A DNA stretch of 64,000 nucleotides from JBBQNR01 sp963774075 (GTDB lineage: Bacteria > Actinomycetota > Thermoleophilia > Solirubrobacterales > JBBDJG01): the NCBI GenBank assembly GCA_963774075.1, contig CAVZDP010000005.1, positions 186,001-250,000 of the forward strand, read 5' to 3'. The stretch's first letter is position 1. Each line of letters begins with the position of its first letter. Under the pieces are notes generated by a model. The model was given only the letters and a program-made list of their open reading frames with translations. It was not told the origin of the DNA and searched no databases. Position numbers and translations under genes: made by a program. Positions 54,801 to 62,180 of this stretch are shown piece by piece.

Positions 54801-55895
54801 CCAACCCTCATATTCCCTGAGCAGCTCGGGGAGGGCTCGCTCGGTCGGCGAGAACAGGAACTCGTCGAGGTCGATGAAAGCGATCCAGCGAGACTCTTTG
54901 CCGTGCTGCCTCAGGCAGTGGTCGTAGGCGCTGTTCTGGCCTGCGGCGGGCATCCGCCAGTGGTAGAGCACGACCGTGCCGTCCTCGACATACGGCGCGA
55001 GCACTTCGAGGTGTGAGTCGCTGCTCAGGTTGTCGTAGAGGAAGAAACGCTCCACGCCCATCAGCCGATGGAACTCGATCCACTCGGGGAGGAACTCCGC
55101 CTCGTTGCGGTACATCGCGCACACCGACAGGTAGACCTCGTTTTCCTTCCGCTCGGCGCTGAGACCCTTGGAGCTTCGCTTGGACCGGCCCCGTCGCCTT
55201 CCCGGTGGACCCAGCCGCTGCTGTGCCGTCCACAGGTCCTCGTACTCGGCCGCCTCCCAGATCAGGCTCTGGACGTCGACCATGTCTCGAAGCGGGACAC
55301 CTTCTGCTTCGAGGCGCGTGCGCACGTCCGATGCGAAGGCAAGATGGTGCCTGTACCGCTCGAGCGCACCGGCACCCTCCGCCTGTTCGCAGCCCAGGCG
55401 GCGCTCGAGCCGCTCGTACTGTCCCGGTCGCATCGCGGGCAGTGCCGCCGGCTCGACCGCGAAGTTGAACAACGATCCGAAGGTCACGACGTGCCGCTGG
55501 TTCGGCGCGATACCGACGCTCGCGGCGGCCTGGTCGGCCATGCTCGCGAAGGTCTCGAATCGAGCCTCGGCATCCTTGTCCTCGTCGAGGAAGCCCAGGA
55601 GCGCCGCTCGCAGCGAAGGCGCGTCCAGCGATGCCCAGTGGTTCAGCCACTCGTCCTGCCTTGGAGCCGTGAGCTGGTAGGAGCGGAACGTGGCGAACTG
55701 CCCCTCGAAGACGGTGCCGAGCAGGGGCTCGAGCTTGCCGCCTGCCTCGAGGGCTCTGAGAAAGCCCTTCGCCCTTTCGGCGATGCCGAGCCTGTAGTCG
55801 CGCTCCTCCGCGTCGAAACTTGGCTTCGTTCGCGCATGCGCCGCGTAGGACAGGAACCGCTTCCATGCCCCTGTCGTGCTCACAACGCCCGCCAT
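51840..55895 (-). CDS. Tandem glycosyltransferase (GT92/GT-A) x2 fused to FkbM methyltransferase
   Basis: 1351 residues, no signal peptide or membrane helix, so cytoplasmic. Two similar modules: residues 9-530 and 579-1093. Each has an unknown mainly helical part of about 235 residues (GAWKRF...HARTKPSFDAEE; RHVVTFGSLFNFAV) and a GT-A domain (EVYLSVCAMYR, EFLPEWIEFHRLMGVERFFL, YDNLSSDSHLE). DxD-like IDLDEFLF (Asp342/344 and 905/907) should bind the metal and nucleotide sugar. This resembles GT92 / Glyco_tranf_2_4. Pro/Ala linkers lie at about 531-578 and 1094-1112. The C-terminal domain (1117-1351) is an FkbM-type methyltransferase (VLDVGAFDGEYGRF; FLKTDTQGWDLEVM). One acceptor may be glycosylated twice and methylated. 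The short variable stretch after RVIENYV in each GT unit may decide acceptor choice. The reading frame is intact throughout. Confidence 0.88.
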   Translation of the reverse strand: MAGVVSTTGAWKRFLSYAAHARTKPSFDAEERDYRLGIAERAKGFLRALEAGGKLEPLLGTVFEGQFATFRSYQLTAPRQDEWLNHWASLDAPSLRAALLGFLDEDKDAEARFETFASMADQAAASVGIAPNQRHVVTFGSLFNFAVEPAALPAMRPGQYERLERRLGCEQAEGAGALERYRHHLAFASDVRTRLEAEGVPLRDMVDVQSLIWEAAEYEDLWTAQQRLGPPGRRRGRSKRSSKGLSAERKENEVYLSVCAMYRNEAEFLPEWIEFHRLMGVERFFLYDNLSSDSHLEVLAPYVEDGTVVLYHWRMPAAGQNSAYDHCLRQHGKESRWIAFIDLDEFLFSPTERALPELLREYEGWPGVAVHQAQYGFSGHRTKPEGRVIENYVQHADLWRATVLKSIVDPEGTLRCLSPHHFEYKEGSVAVDENGHPARHHKTLSNSASRLRVNHYYTKSEEEFRRKSATPDAARSMFRIWPDWDGLRWTFSQITDPRLSKYGPAVSEAIAEAASRTLRTPVAVAVGTIEAPPPPSPAASPPAEAAAGSGALAPPPPQAVAPPPPRARPPASPRAPAKGAWKRFVSYAAHARTKPSFDAEERAYRLDIAERLNGLVRALEAGCKLVPALDTVFDGYFSVRPYEFTTETQNEWLSQWASLDEPSLRAALLGFLDEDKDADARFWNFTSMAEHAAASAGIAPSQRHVVTFGSLFNFAVAPAALPAMQPGQYEQLERRLGRELVEGSDALEQYRHHLAFASDVRTRLEAEGVPIRDMLDVQGLIGGAADHEDLWTAQQRLGQPGRRNSKGRGAERRETEVYLSVCAMYRDQAEFLPEWIEFHRLMGVERFFLYDNLSSDSHLEALAPYVEDGTVVLYHWRIPGAGQNSAYDHCLRRHGKESRWIAFIDLDEFLFSPTERPLPVLLEEYEGWPGVAVHEAHYGFSGHRTKPEGRVIENYVERVALKQTSVIKTIVDPEGAIRCLSQHHFEYKEGSVAVDENGHPARDHKTLSNSASRLRVNHYYTKSEEEFRRECATPDAASSRFQPWPDWGSVRWTFSQVTDPRLSKYGPAVSDAIAETARRTLRSPVALAAGTIEPPPAASPVPPPAAPRAPAQVITLPEGLATQATWFESMALRSHLGLLLPRLGINCVLDVGAFDGEYGRFVRAAGYTGWIVSMEPVSSAYDQLEQAAKPDARWRTLRVALGRHDESRQIKVAQNSVLSSFLEPSAYAVRELGAMTDTVVQESVTVRSLDSVIEECLEGIPQPRIFLKTDTQGWDLEVMHGAQATLPRVLGVQTELAVKPIYDGVPDYSETMDYLQDQGFEVTGMFGVVRDHSLRLIEFDCVMARAEHTAL
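52617..54161 (-). repeat. Second copy of the internal duplication in the glycosyltransferase fusion
   Basis: Encodes residues 579-1093. Long stretches in the GT core are nearly identical in DNA to the first copy, e.g. around 52830-52960 against 54525-54655. The first about 250 codons are more diverged, with several replacements in the helical part. Recombination between the copies could delete or expand a module. Confidence 0.85.
54306..55871 (-). repeat. First copy of the internal duplication in the glycosyltransferase fusion
   Basis: Encodes residues 9-530; offset to the second copy is about 570 codons. Motif order is the same in both copies. Differences cluster after RVIENYV (QHADLWRATVLKS against ERVALKQTSVIKT) and in the Arg/Lys-rich hinge before the GT core. 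Confidence 0.85.
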
Positions 55896-55984
55896 AGATC
55901 TTGCTGCGCGTCCCCCGTCGGTATACCTTCCCTAGCGCCGATCATACTGGCGAAAAGGCATCGCCCGGTCAGGCCGCGCTCGGG

Positions 55985-56686
55985 TCATCCGCGTATGGCA
56001 CGGGCGAACGTGACGGCGAAAATCCGCTTCGCGCCTGCGCGTCGCAATGCCGTGGCGCAGGCGTCCAGCGTGGCGCCGGTCGTGAGGACGTCGTCCACGA
56101 GGACGGCCACGGACGGGGTCTCGCGCTGAGGCCGTACCGAGACCGAGCCGCGGGCGCCGCGCAGCCGGCTGCGCCGCTCGAGACCGACCTGAGTGGGCAT
56201 GCCGTGAGGGCGCAGGAGCAGATCCCGCCTCGGCATGCCGGTGGCACGGGCGAGCGCGGCCGCGATCTCTGCAGCGTGGTTGAAGCCGTGGCGACGCCTG
56301 CGCTCGGGGTGGGCGGGCACGGGGACGAGCGCGCCCTGGAGGATGCCTTCGGGCGCCAGGCGGGAGATCTCGGCGGCCATGAAGCGGGCGAGCGGCGTCC
56401 GTCCGCGTGACTTGAACCCGGCGACCAGATCCCGGGCCACCCCCTCGTAGACATATGCGGACCAGGCTCGCTCGAACGCGAGCCTGCGCCCGCGACAGTC
56501 GCCACACGCGCCCGTGAGCCGCACACCCGGCGCGCCGCACCGCCCGCAGCGCGGGTCCGGGAGCGGGACGAGCGCGGCGCGGCAGGGGCGGCAGAGCGGC
56601 GCCCCGGAAAGCTCGGGCTCGCGGCAGACACCGCACAACGGCGGCACGACCATCGAGACGAGTGCGCGGCCGAGCGTGTCGAGCAT
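55985..56686 (-). CDS. comF: ComF family phosphoribosyltransferase-like protein
   Basis: 233 residues. An N-terminal zinc ribbon with CGVC, CRPC, CGRC and CGDC pairs is followed by a phosphoribosyltransferase fold with the PRPP loop VLVDDVLTTGATLDAC. Homologues function in DNA uptake for transformation and possibly in nucleotide salvage. In many actinobacteria comF lies directly before hpf-secA; here about 8.5 kb of other genes intervene. Its start lies 8 bp from the divergent ctaG-like start. Confidence 0.92.
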   Translation of the reverse strand: MLDTLGRALVSMVVPPLCGVCREPELSGAPLCRPCRAALVPLPDPRCGRCGAPGVRLTGACGDCRGRRLAFERAWSAYVYEGVARDLVAGFKSRGRTPLARFMAAEISRLAPEGILQGALVPVPAHPERRRRHGFNHAAEIAAALARATGMPRRDLLLRPHGMPTQVGLERRSRLRGARGSVSVRPQRETPSVAVLVDDVLTTGATLDACATALRRAGAKRIFAVTFARAIRG

Positions 56687-56694
56687 CGAATCTC

Positions 56695-57582
56695 ATGGTT
56701 CCTGCGATAGTGAGCCGCGTCGATGCCGGGGTGCGACGACTGTCCGACGCGAACGTAGTAGGCGGCGCGGCCACGCCGTACGTCTGGTCGTTCCGGCCGG
56801 CGCTCGCCGCCGCGCTGGTGCTGACGGGCGCCATCTACGCCTGGCGAGTGCACGAGCTTCGAAGCGCCCCGGGCGTAGCCCCCGCAACCGGGCGGGAACG
56901 CCTGCGACCGCTCGCGTTTGCAGGCGGCCTGCTCGTGTTGGGGCTGGCGCTGATGTCTCCGATCGACAGCGTCGGGGAGGAGCGCTTGTTCAGCGTTCAC
57001 ATGGCGCAGCACCTGCTGATCGCCGACGCAGTTCCGATCCTTCTCCTGCTCGGCCTTTCCAGGCCACTGCTGCGACCGCTCGTCCGCCGGCTGCGTCCCG
57101 TCGAGAGCTCGCTCGGCTATCTGGCGCATCCATTCGTCGTCCTGACACTCGTCGTCGCCGTGATCTGCCTCTGGCACGTGCCGGCGCTCTACGAGCTTGC
57201 GCTCGATAACGCCTGGGCGCATCAGCTCGAGCACCTCACGTTCCTCGCGGCCGGGCTCGCGTTCTGGTGGTACGTCCTCGAGCCGGTGCCGCCGCGCCAC
57301 CGGCTGCAGGGCATGGCGATGGTGGCCTACGTCGCGGGGGCCAAGCTCATGCTCGGCCTGCTCGGACTCGTGCTCGCGTTCTCGCGCACGTCCTTCTACG
57401 AGCACTACGAGCAGGCGCCCCGGACGTGGGGGCTCTCCGCGCTCGACGACCAGAACGTCGGCGGCCTGCTCATGATGCTCGAGCAGTCGATCGTGCTCGC
57501 GTCGTTCTTCGCGCTGCTTTTTGCGCGCATGCTGGAGCGCTCCGAGCAGGCACAGCGCCGGCGCGAGCGCCTCGGCACCTAA
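56695..57582 (+). CDS. CtaG/caa3-type cytochrome c oxidase assembly protein
   Basis: About 295 residues with seven predicted membrane helices. The His-rich family motifs are HMAQHLLIADAVPILLLLGL, LWHVPALYELALDNAWAHQL and EHLTFLAAGLAFWWYVL; these His residues may bind copper for CuB delivery. The true start may be a downstream GTG, since comF begins just 8 bp away and no ribosome site precedes the ATG. Its stop overlaps the convergent nucleotidyltransferase gene by 4 bp. No oxidase subunit genes are in view. Confidence 0.85.
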   Translation: MVPAIVSRVDAGVRRLSDANVVGGAATPYVWSFRPALAAALVLTGAIYAWRVHELRSAPGVAPATGRERLRPLAFAGGLLVLGLALMSPIDSVGEERLFSVHMAQHLLIADAVPILLLLGLSRPLLRPLVRRLRPVESSLGYLAHPFVVLTLVVAVICLWHVPALYELALDNAWAHQLEHLTFLAAGLAFWWYVLEPVPPRHRLQGMAMVAYVAGAKLMLGLLGLVLAFSRTSFYEHYEQAPRTWGLSALDDQNVGGLLMMLEQSIVLASFFALLFARMLERSEQAQRRRERLGT

Positions 57583-58598
57583 CCCAGCCGGGAGGTCTCT
57601 GCTCGCAGGTGCTCGGCGAGCGGGCGCTCACCTGCGATCGCGCCGATCAGCATCGCGTTCGGCGCGACGTCGGTCCCCGGCCAAACGACGGCGTCCCGCA
57701 AGACGGCGCCCTCGCCGATCGTGCAGCGGTCCCCGATCACGACCGGACCGGTCAAGCGCACGTCCGCCGCGATCCGGCAGTCCTCCCCGACGAAAACCGG
57801 CGGCTCCATCAGCACCTGCCCGTCGATGGTGGACGACTCGCCGACGCGCAGGCCTCCGTTCACGCTCGCTCCCTCTACCCGTATCCGCACCTTCCCGGTC
57901 AACGCGTCGAAGTTCCCCTGCACGTACTCCTCGAGTGAGCCCACGTCGTTCCAGTATTCGCCGATCTCGTGCCCGTAGAGCGGCACGTCCTGCTCGAGCA
58001 GGACCGGGAACACGTCCTTCGCCCAGTCCACGAAGGCCCGCTCCGGGAAGTGGTCGAAGATCTCGGGCTCGAAGACGTAGATGCCGCAGCTGCCGAGATC
58101 CGAGAGCGCTTCCGCGGGGTCGGGCTTCTCCTGGAAGCCCTGGATGCGCCCGTCCTCGGAGGTGATGACGACGCCGAGCTGGCTCGGGTCGTCCACCCGC
58201 TTCAGCGACAGCGTCCCGATCCCGCCCAGCTCGCGGTGACGAGACCAGAGCGTGGTCAGGTCTATGTCGGTGAGCGCGTCGCCGGAGATGATGAGGAAGG
58301 TCTCGCCGCCGAAGAAGTCGCGCACGTTTCGAACGCCCCCGGCGGTGCCGAGCAGGTTCTCCTCGTACGAGAAGGTGAGCCCGACTCCGAATTCGGAGCC
58401 GTCGCCGTAGTGCTCCTGCATCATCTCCGGGAAGTAGTGCAGGTTGCAGACCACCCGATCGAAGCCGTGCTCGGCCAGCAGGCGCAGGATGTGGTCCATC
58501 ACGGGCCTGCTCAGCACGGGCACCATCGGCTTGGGCAGCTCGTAGGTGATCGGCTGGAGGCGCGTGCCGAGCCCCGCCCCGAGCAGCATCGCCCTCAT
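57579..58598 (-). CDS. Sugar-phosphate nucleotidyltransferase (mannose-1-P guanylyltransferase-like)
   Basis: 339 residues. N-terminal nucleotidyltransferase: MRAMLLGAGLGTRLQPITYE with LPKPMVPVLSRP, ISGDALTDIDL (metal Asp) and GFQEKPDP. The C-terminal third is a left-handed beta-helix (hexapeptides such as VNGGLRVGESSTIDG, VVIGDRCTIGEGAVL). Such enzymes make GDP-mannose or other NDP-sugars. It follows ahcY with a 64-bp gap. The exact nucleotide and sugar are not determinable by eye. Confidence 0.9.
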   Translation of the reverse strand: MRAMLLGAGLGTRLQPITYELPKPMVPVLSRPVMDHILRLLAEHGFDRVVCNLHYFPEMMQEHYGDGSEFGVGLTFSYEENLLGTAGGVRNVRDFFGGETFLIISGDALTDIDLTTLWSRHRELGGIGTLSLKRVDDPSQLGVVITSEDGRIQGFQEKPDPAEALSDLGSCGIYVFEPEIFDHFPERAFVDWAKDVFPVLLEQDVPLYGHEIGEYWNDVGSLEEYVQGNFDALTGKVRIRVEGASVNGGLRVGESSTIDGQVLMEPPVFVGEDCRIAADVRLTGPVVIGDRCTIGEGAVLRDAVVWPGTDVAPNAMLIGAIAGERPLAEHLRAETSRLG

Positions 58599-58662
58599 GC
58601 GCTCAGGCGAGCTGGGTCTTGCGTTGCTTCAACGTGCGCCTCGCTGCGACACCAGGCGGGGA

Positions 58663-59934
58663 TCAGGTCCCTTGGTCCCAGCTCGTCAGGTACTTCTTCT
58701 GCTCGGCGGTGAGCGAGTCGATTCTCACGCCCATCGTCTCGAGCTTGAGCCGCGCGATCTCCTTGTCGATCTCCTCCGGCACCACGTAGACCTTCTTGTC
58801 GAGCTCGGAGGCGTGCTTGGCCAGGTGCTCGGCCGAGAGCGCCTGGTTGGCGAAGCTCATGTCCATGACGGCTGCCGGGTGGCCCTCGGCGGCGGCGAGG
58901 TTGATCAGCCTGCCCTCGCCCAGCAGGTAGATCCTGCGGCCGTCGCTCATCTCGAACTCTTCGACGAGCGGCCTGGCCTCGCGCCGGCTGACCGACAGCT
59001 TCTCGAGCGCCGGGATGTCGATCTCGACGTTGAAGTGGCCCGAGTTGGCAACGATCGCGCCGTCCTTCATCACCTGCAAGTGCTCCTCGGCGATCGCGTG
59101 CTTGTCACCGGTAACCGTGATGAAGAGCTGTCCAGAGCGCGCGGCCTCGACGCCCGGCATGACCTCGAAGCCGTCCATCACGGCCTCCAGAGCCCGCAGC
59201 GGGTCGACCTCGCACACGATCACGTGCGCCCCCAATCCCTTCGCCCGCGACGCGACACCGCGGCCGCACCACCCATACCCGTAAACGACCACCCGCGTGC
59301 CGGCGATCAGCACGTTCGTGGCGCGGATGATGCCGTCGAGGGTCGACTGCCCGGTTCCGTAGCGGTTGTCGAACAGATGCTTGGTGTCGGCCTCGTTGAC
59401 GGCGATGATCGGAAAGCCGAGCCGGCCTTCCGCCTCGAGCGCCTTGAGCCGGATCACGCCCGTGGTCGTCTCCTCAGTGCCGCCGAGGACCCCGGGGATC
59501 TGGTCCTGGCGCTCCCCGTGCAGCACGCCGATCACGTCGGCGCCGTCGTCCATGGTGATCTGGGGGTGCTTGTCGCAGACGGCGTTGATGTGCGCGTAGT
59601 AGCTGTCGTTGTCCTCGCCGTTGATCGCGTAGACCTCGGCGCCGAACCGGTCGACCAGAGCCGCCGCCACATCGTCCTGCGTGGAGAGCGGGTTCGAGGC
59701 GCAGAGCGCGACTTCCGCGCCGCCCGCGATCAGCGTGCGGGCGAGATTCGCCGTCTCCGTCGTGACGTGCAGGCAGCACCCGAGCCGGATGCCGTCGAGC
59801 GGCTTCTCGCGCTCGAAGCGCTCCCTGATCGACGCCAGCACGGGCATGTGCCGGTCCGCCCACTCAATCCTTGCCTGCCCCTTCTCGGCGAGCGAGAGGT
59901 CGGCGACGTCGTAATTCCTTGCGGCTGTGGTCAT
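58663..59934 (-). CDS. ahcY: S-adenosyl-L-homocysteine hydrolase
   Basis: 423 residues. Hydrolyses S-adenosylhomocysteine and so sustains methylation reactions, including that of the FkbM-type methyltransferase nearby. NAD-binding GYGWCGRGVA, catalytic Asp/Glu/Lys region LGCCLHVTTETANLARTLI, NGEDNDSYYAHINAV and FDNRYGTGQSTLDGIIRATN are intact. It lies between phosphosugar genes on the same strand, reminiscent of the actinobacterial sahH neighbourhood. GGGAG precedes the ATG. Confidence 0.97.
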   Translation of the reverse strand: MTTAARNYDVADLSLAEKGQARIEWADRHMPVLASIRERFEREKPLDGIRLGCCLHVTTETANLARTLIAGGAEVALCASNPLSTQDDVAAALVDRFGAEVYAINGEDNDSYYAHINAVCDKHPQITMDDGADVIGVLHGERQDQIPGVLGGTEETTTGVIRLKALEAEGRLGFPIIAVNEADTKHLFDNRYGTGQSTLDGIIRATNVLIAGTRVVVYGYGWCGRGVASRAKGLGAHVIVCEVDPLRALEAVMDGFEVMPGVEAARSGQLFITVTGDKHAIAEEHLQVMKDGAIVANSGHFNVEIDIPALEKLSVSRREARPLVEEFEMSDGRRIYLLGEGRLINLAAAEGHPAAVMDMSFANQALSAEHLAKHASELDKKVYVVPEEIDKEIARLKLETMGVRIDSLTAEQKKYLTSWDQGT

Positions 59935-59947
59935 GAAGCTCCCGGGT

Positions 59948-59980
59948 CTCGTTACAAAGCGAGCGCTCCGGCGGGAGCGC
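59948..59980. promoter_or_regulatory. Two adjacent hairpins upstream of ahcY
   Basis: CTCGTT-ACAA-AGCGAG (59948-59963; one G-U pair) and GCGCTCC-GGCG-GGAGCGC (59963-59980, perfect 7 bp) lie 14-46 bp upstream of the ahcY start and 37 bp after the isomerase stop. They are either a terminator for the isomerase or a leader structure for ahcY. The sequence does not match the S-adenosylhomocysteine riboswitch well enough for me to call it one. Confidence 0.4.
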
Positions 59981-60016
59981 GAGAGCCGAAGTATAGGCGG
60001 GCGAAGATGTACGCCG

Positions 60017-61090
60017 TCAGGCGCTCGCCGCAGCGGCGAGCTCGACCTTCAGCCGCTCGATCACGTCGACCGGCGTGGGATCGACGTTCCTCAGCACCGC
60101 CATGTAGATCGACGCCAGGTCGCCCAGCATCACGAGCGACAGGAGGCGCTCGAGCGGGCCGTTGCCGCGGCTCGACACCGTCATCCTGTCCTCGGCGCGA
60201 TCGGCGATCAGCTCCGAGGTGAGCTCGATCCGCTTGCGGGTGCGTGGGTGCTGGTCGATGTCCTCCAGGAAGATCGCCTTGAAGCGGCCGACGTCCGGCG
60301 CCCCGTCCCACCCGACGATCTCGTTGTGGTCGGCTTCCGGAAGCTGAGCGGAGAACGCGGGCAGCTTCGAGTTCTCGTTGATCTGGCACTTCCAGCGGTA
60401 GGCGGCCGCTGTCGTCGGGCCGGCCCCGTAGACGCACAGGCAGGCGTCGTGCCCGCGCTCTGCTATTTCCTTGGCGAGGTTTTCCTCGTCGGCTTCCGGG
60501 CCCCACTCCCTCCCGAGCTCCGTCAGCGCAGTCGACGCGGCGTCCACCTCGGTGCGCAGGCGAGGTGCGACTCCGGCGAAGCCGGCGACCTCCAGAGTCA
60601 CGACCAACAGATAGGCGACGGCCGCGCGGGGCTGGAGTCCCGAGGGAAGGCCGATGACCGGCACGCCGTCCGCCCTTGCAAGCTCGGCCAAGCGCCCGCC
60701 GGTCGTCGCGGCGACGCGATTGGCTCCGAGCACGCCCGCCGCGTCGTAACACGCGAGCGTCTCCTCGGTGTTGCCCGAGTAGCTCGCGCAGAGGACGACG
60801 GAGTCCGGCGTGGCCCACGCGGGCAGCCCGTAGCCGCGGATGGTCACGAGCGGTCGGGTCAGGCGGCCGTCGAGGGCGGCCGCGGCAAGGTCGCCGCCTA
60901 CTGCGCTGCCGCCCATGCCGCAGACCAGCAGCGGGGACTCGCCATCGCGCGCGAGCTCGGCGTGGCGGTCGAGCGCCGCGGTCTCGACACGCCAGAGCGC
61001 GTCCTGGAGGTGAGAGGGCTGCGCGAGCACATCCCCCACCTGGTTCGAGGTGTCTACGCGTGCGATCTGCTCGGCGCTCGGGCCCGGCAC
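60017..61090 (-). CDS. Bifunctional phosphoglucose/phosphomannose isomerase (SIS domain)
   Basis: 357 residues with two SIS subdomains: LLVCGMGGSAVGGDLAAAAL and VLCASYSGNTEETLACYDAA are the sugar-phosphate-binding loops, and the C-terminal NEIVGWDGAPDVGRFKAIFL plus DQHPRTRKRIELT belong to the bacterial/archaeal PGI-PMI family. It interconverts fructose-6-P with glucose-6-P and mannose-6-P, feeding the adjacent GDP-mannose-type enzymes. It lies 51 bp after the nucleotidyltransferase gene. Confidence 0.93.
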   Translation of the reverse strand: MPGPSAEQIARVDTSNQVGDVLAQPSHLQDALWRVETAALDRHAELARDGESPLLVCGMGGSAVGGDLAAAALDGRLTRPLVTIRGYGLPAWATPDSVVLCASYSGNTEETLACYDAAGVLGANRVAATTGGRLAELARADGVPVIGLPSGLQPRAAVAYLLVVTLEVAGFAGVAPRLRTEVDAASTALTELGREWGPEADEENLAKEIAERGHDACLCVYGAGPTTAAAYRWKCQINENSKLPAFSAQLPEADHNEIVGWDGAPDVGRFKAIFLEDIDQHPRTRKRIELTSELIADRAEDRMTVSSRGNGPLERLLSLVMLGDLASIYMAVLRNVDPTPVDVIERLKVELAAAASA

Positions 61091-61141
61091 GCGCGCAAGT
61101 CTATTGCCGCCGGAGGGATTCAGAGCTAAGCGAACTCCGGC

Positions 61142-62167
61142 CTACTCGACCCGGTCGCCGTCGCCGAGAACGCTCTCGGGCGGTAGCTCGACCCCGGCGC
61201 CGATCACCGCTCCCGCCTCGACGCGGCTGCGCGCCCCGATGCTCGTGCCGGCGCCAACGATGCTCCCGCGCACGATTGCGCTGGGACCCACCGTCACGCC
61301 GGCGTGCAGGACGGCCTCCTCGATCACCGCCTGCTCGGCCACCTGGCATTCGCCTCCGAGGACGGAGTGCGGGCCGACCCTGGCGCTGCCATCGATCAGG
61401 CAGCGCTCGCCCACCAGCGACGGCGGCACCACGCCCGCGCCGTTGCGGGTGGCGGACACAGCGGTCTTGACGGTTCCGTCGAGGATGTCGCGGGTCGCCT
61501 CGAGGTAGCGCTCCGGCGTCCCGATGTCGAGCCAGTAGCCCGAGGCCTGGTACCCGTAGAGTCCCGAGCCGATCAGCGCGGGGAAGACCTCGCGCTCGAA
61601 CGAGACGGCGCGGCCGGGCTCGATCATGTCGAGCACGCGGTGCTCGAGCACGTAGGCGCCCGCGTTGATCAGGTTCGTGTCGATCTCCTCGGGCTTCGGC
61701 TTTTCCAGGAAGGCCGTTATCTCTCCGTCCTCGCGCACTCGCACCAGCCCGTATGCCGACGGGTCCTCGACGGGGATCAGCGAGATGGTCGTGGCGGCGT
61801 CGCGATCGGCGTGTAGGCGCTGTAGCGCGCTGAGGTCGAAGTCGGCCAGGATGTCGCCGTTGAGGACCAGAAAGCGATCGTCGAGGAACTTCTCGGCGTG
61901 TTTGACCGCACCGCCCGTACCGAGCGGCTCCTCCTCCTCCACGTAGCGAATGTGCGCCCTGCCGTCCCCGTCGCCGAGCACCGAGCGCACCCCGTCCGCC
62001 AGGAAGCCGCACGACATGACGACGTCGTCCACGCCATGCGAGACGAGCCAGTCGATCATGTACGAGATGAACGGCCGGTTGGCGAGTGAAAGCACCGGCT
62101 TCGGAACGCTCGACGTCAGAGGCCGAAGCCTCGTCCCCTCTCCTCCGGCCAGGATCAGGGCCTGCAC
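61142..62167 (-). CDS. NDP-sugar pyrophosphorylase with beta-helix domain
   Basis: 341 residues. MQALILAGGEGTRLRPLTSS with VPKPVLSLANRPF, LVLNGDILADFDL (catalytic Asp), AFLEKPKPEE and YWLDIGTPERYLEATRDIL give the nucleotidyltransferase fold; the C-terminal hexapeptide repeat (LVGERCLIDGSARVGPHSVL) is a left-handed beta-helix. It is probably mannose-1-phosphate guanylyltransferase; glucose-1-phosphate thymidylyl or uridylyltransferase is possible. It is a distant paralogue of the enzyme at 57.6-58.6 kb, and follows ugd by 13 bp. Confidence 0.9.
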   Translation of the reverse strand: MQALILAGGEGTRLRPLTSSVPKPVLSLANRPFISYMIDWLVSHGVDDVVMSCGFLADGVRSVLGDGDGRAHIRYVEEEEPLGTGGAVKHAEKFLDDRFLVLNGDILADFDLSALQRLHADRDAATTISLIPVEDPSAYGLVRVREDGEITAFLEKPKPEEIDTNLINAGAYVLEHRVLDMIEPGRAVSFEREVFPALIGSGLYGYQASGYWLDIGTPERYLEATRDILDGTVKTAVSATRNGAGVVPPSLVGERCLIDGSARVGPHSVLGGECQVAEQAVIEEAVLHAGVTVGPSAIVRGSIVGAGTSIGARSRVEAGAVIGAGVELPPESVLGDGDRVE

Positions 62168-62180
62168 GGTACCGCCCTCC

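Noticed and set aside
59948..59980. SAH riboswitch upstream of ahcY
   Set aside because: Two hairpins are present but the conserved riboswitch bases are not; a covariance-model search would decide.
58546..60222. Long plus-strand open frame across ahcY
   Set aside because: Antisense to a clearly coding gene; composition is Arg/Gly/Asp-rich shadow translation.
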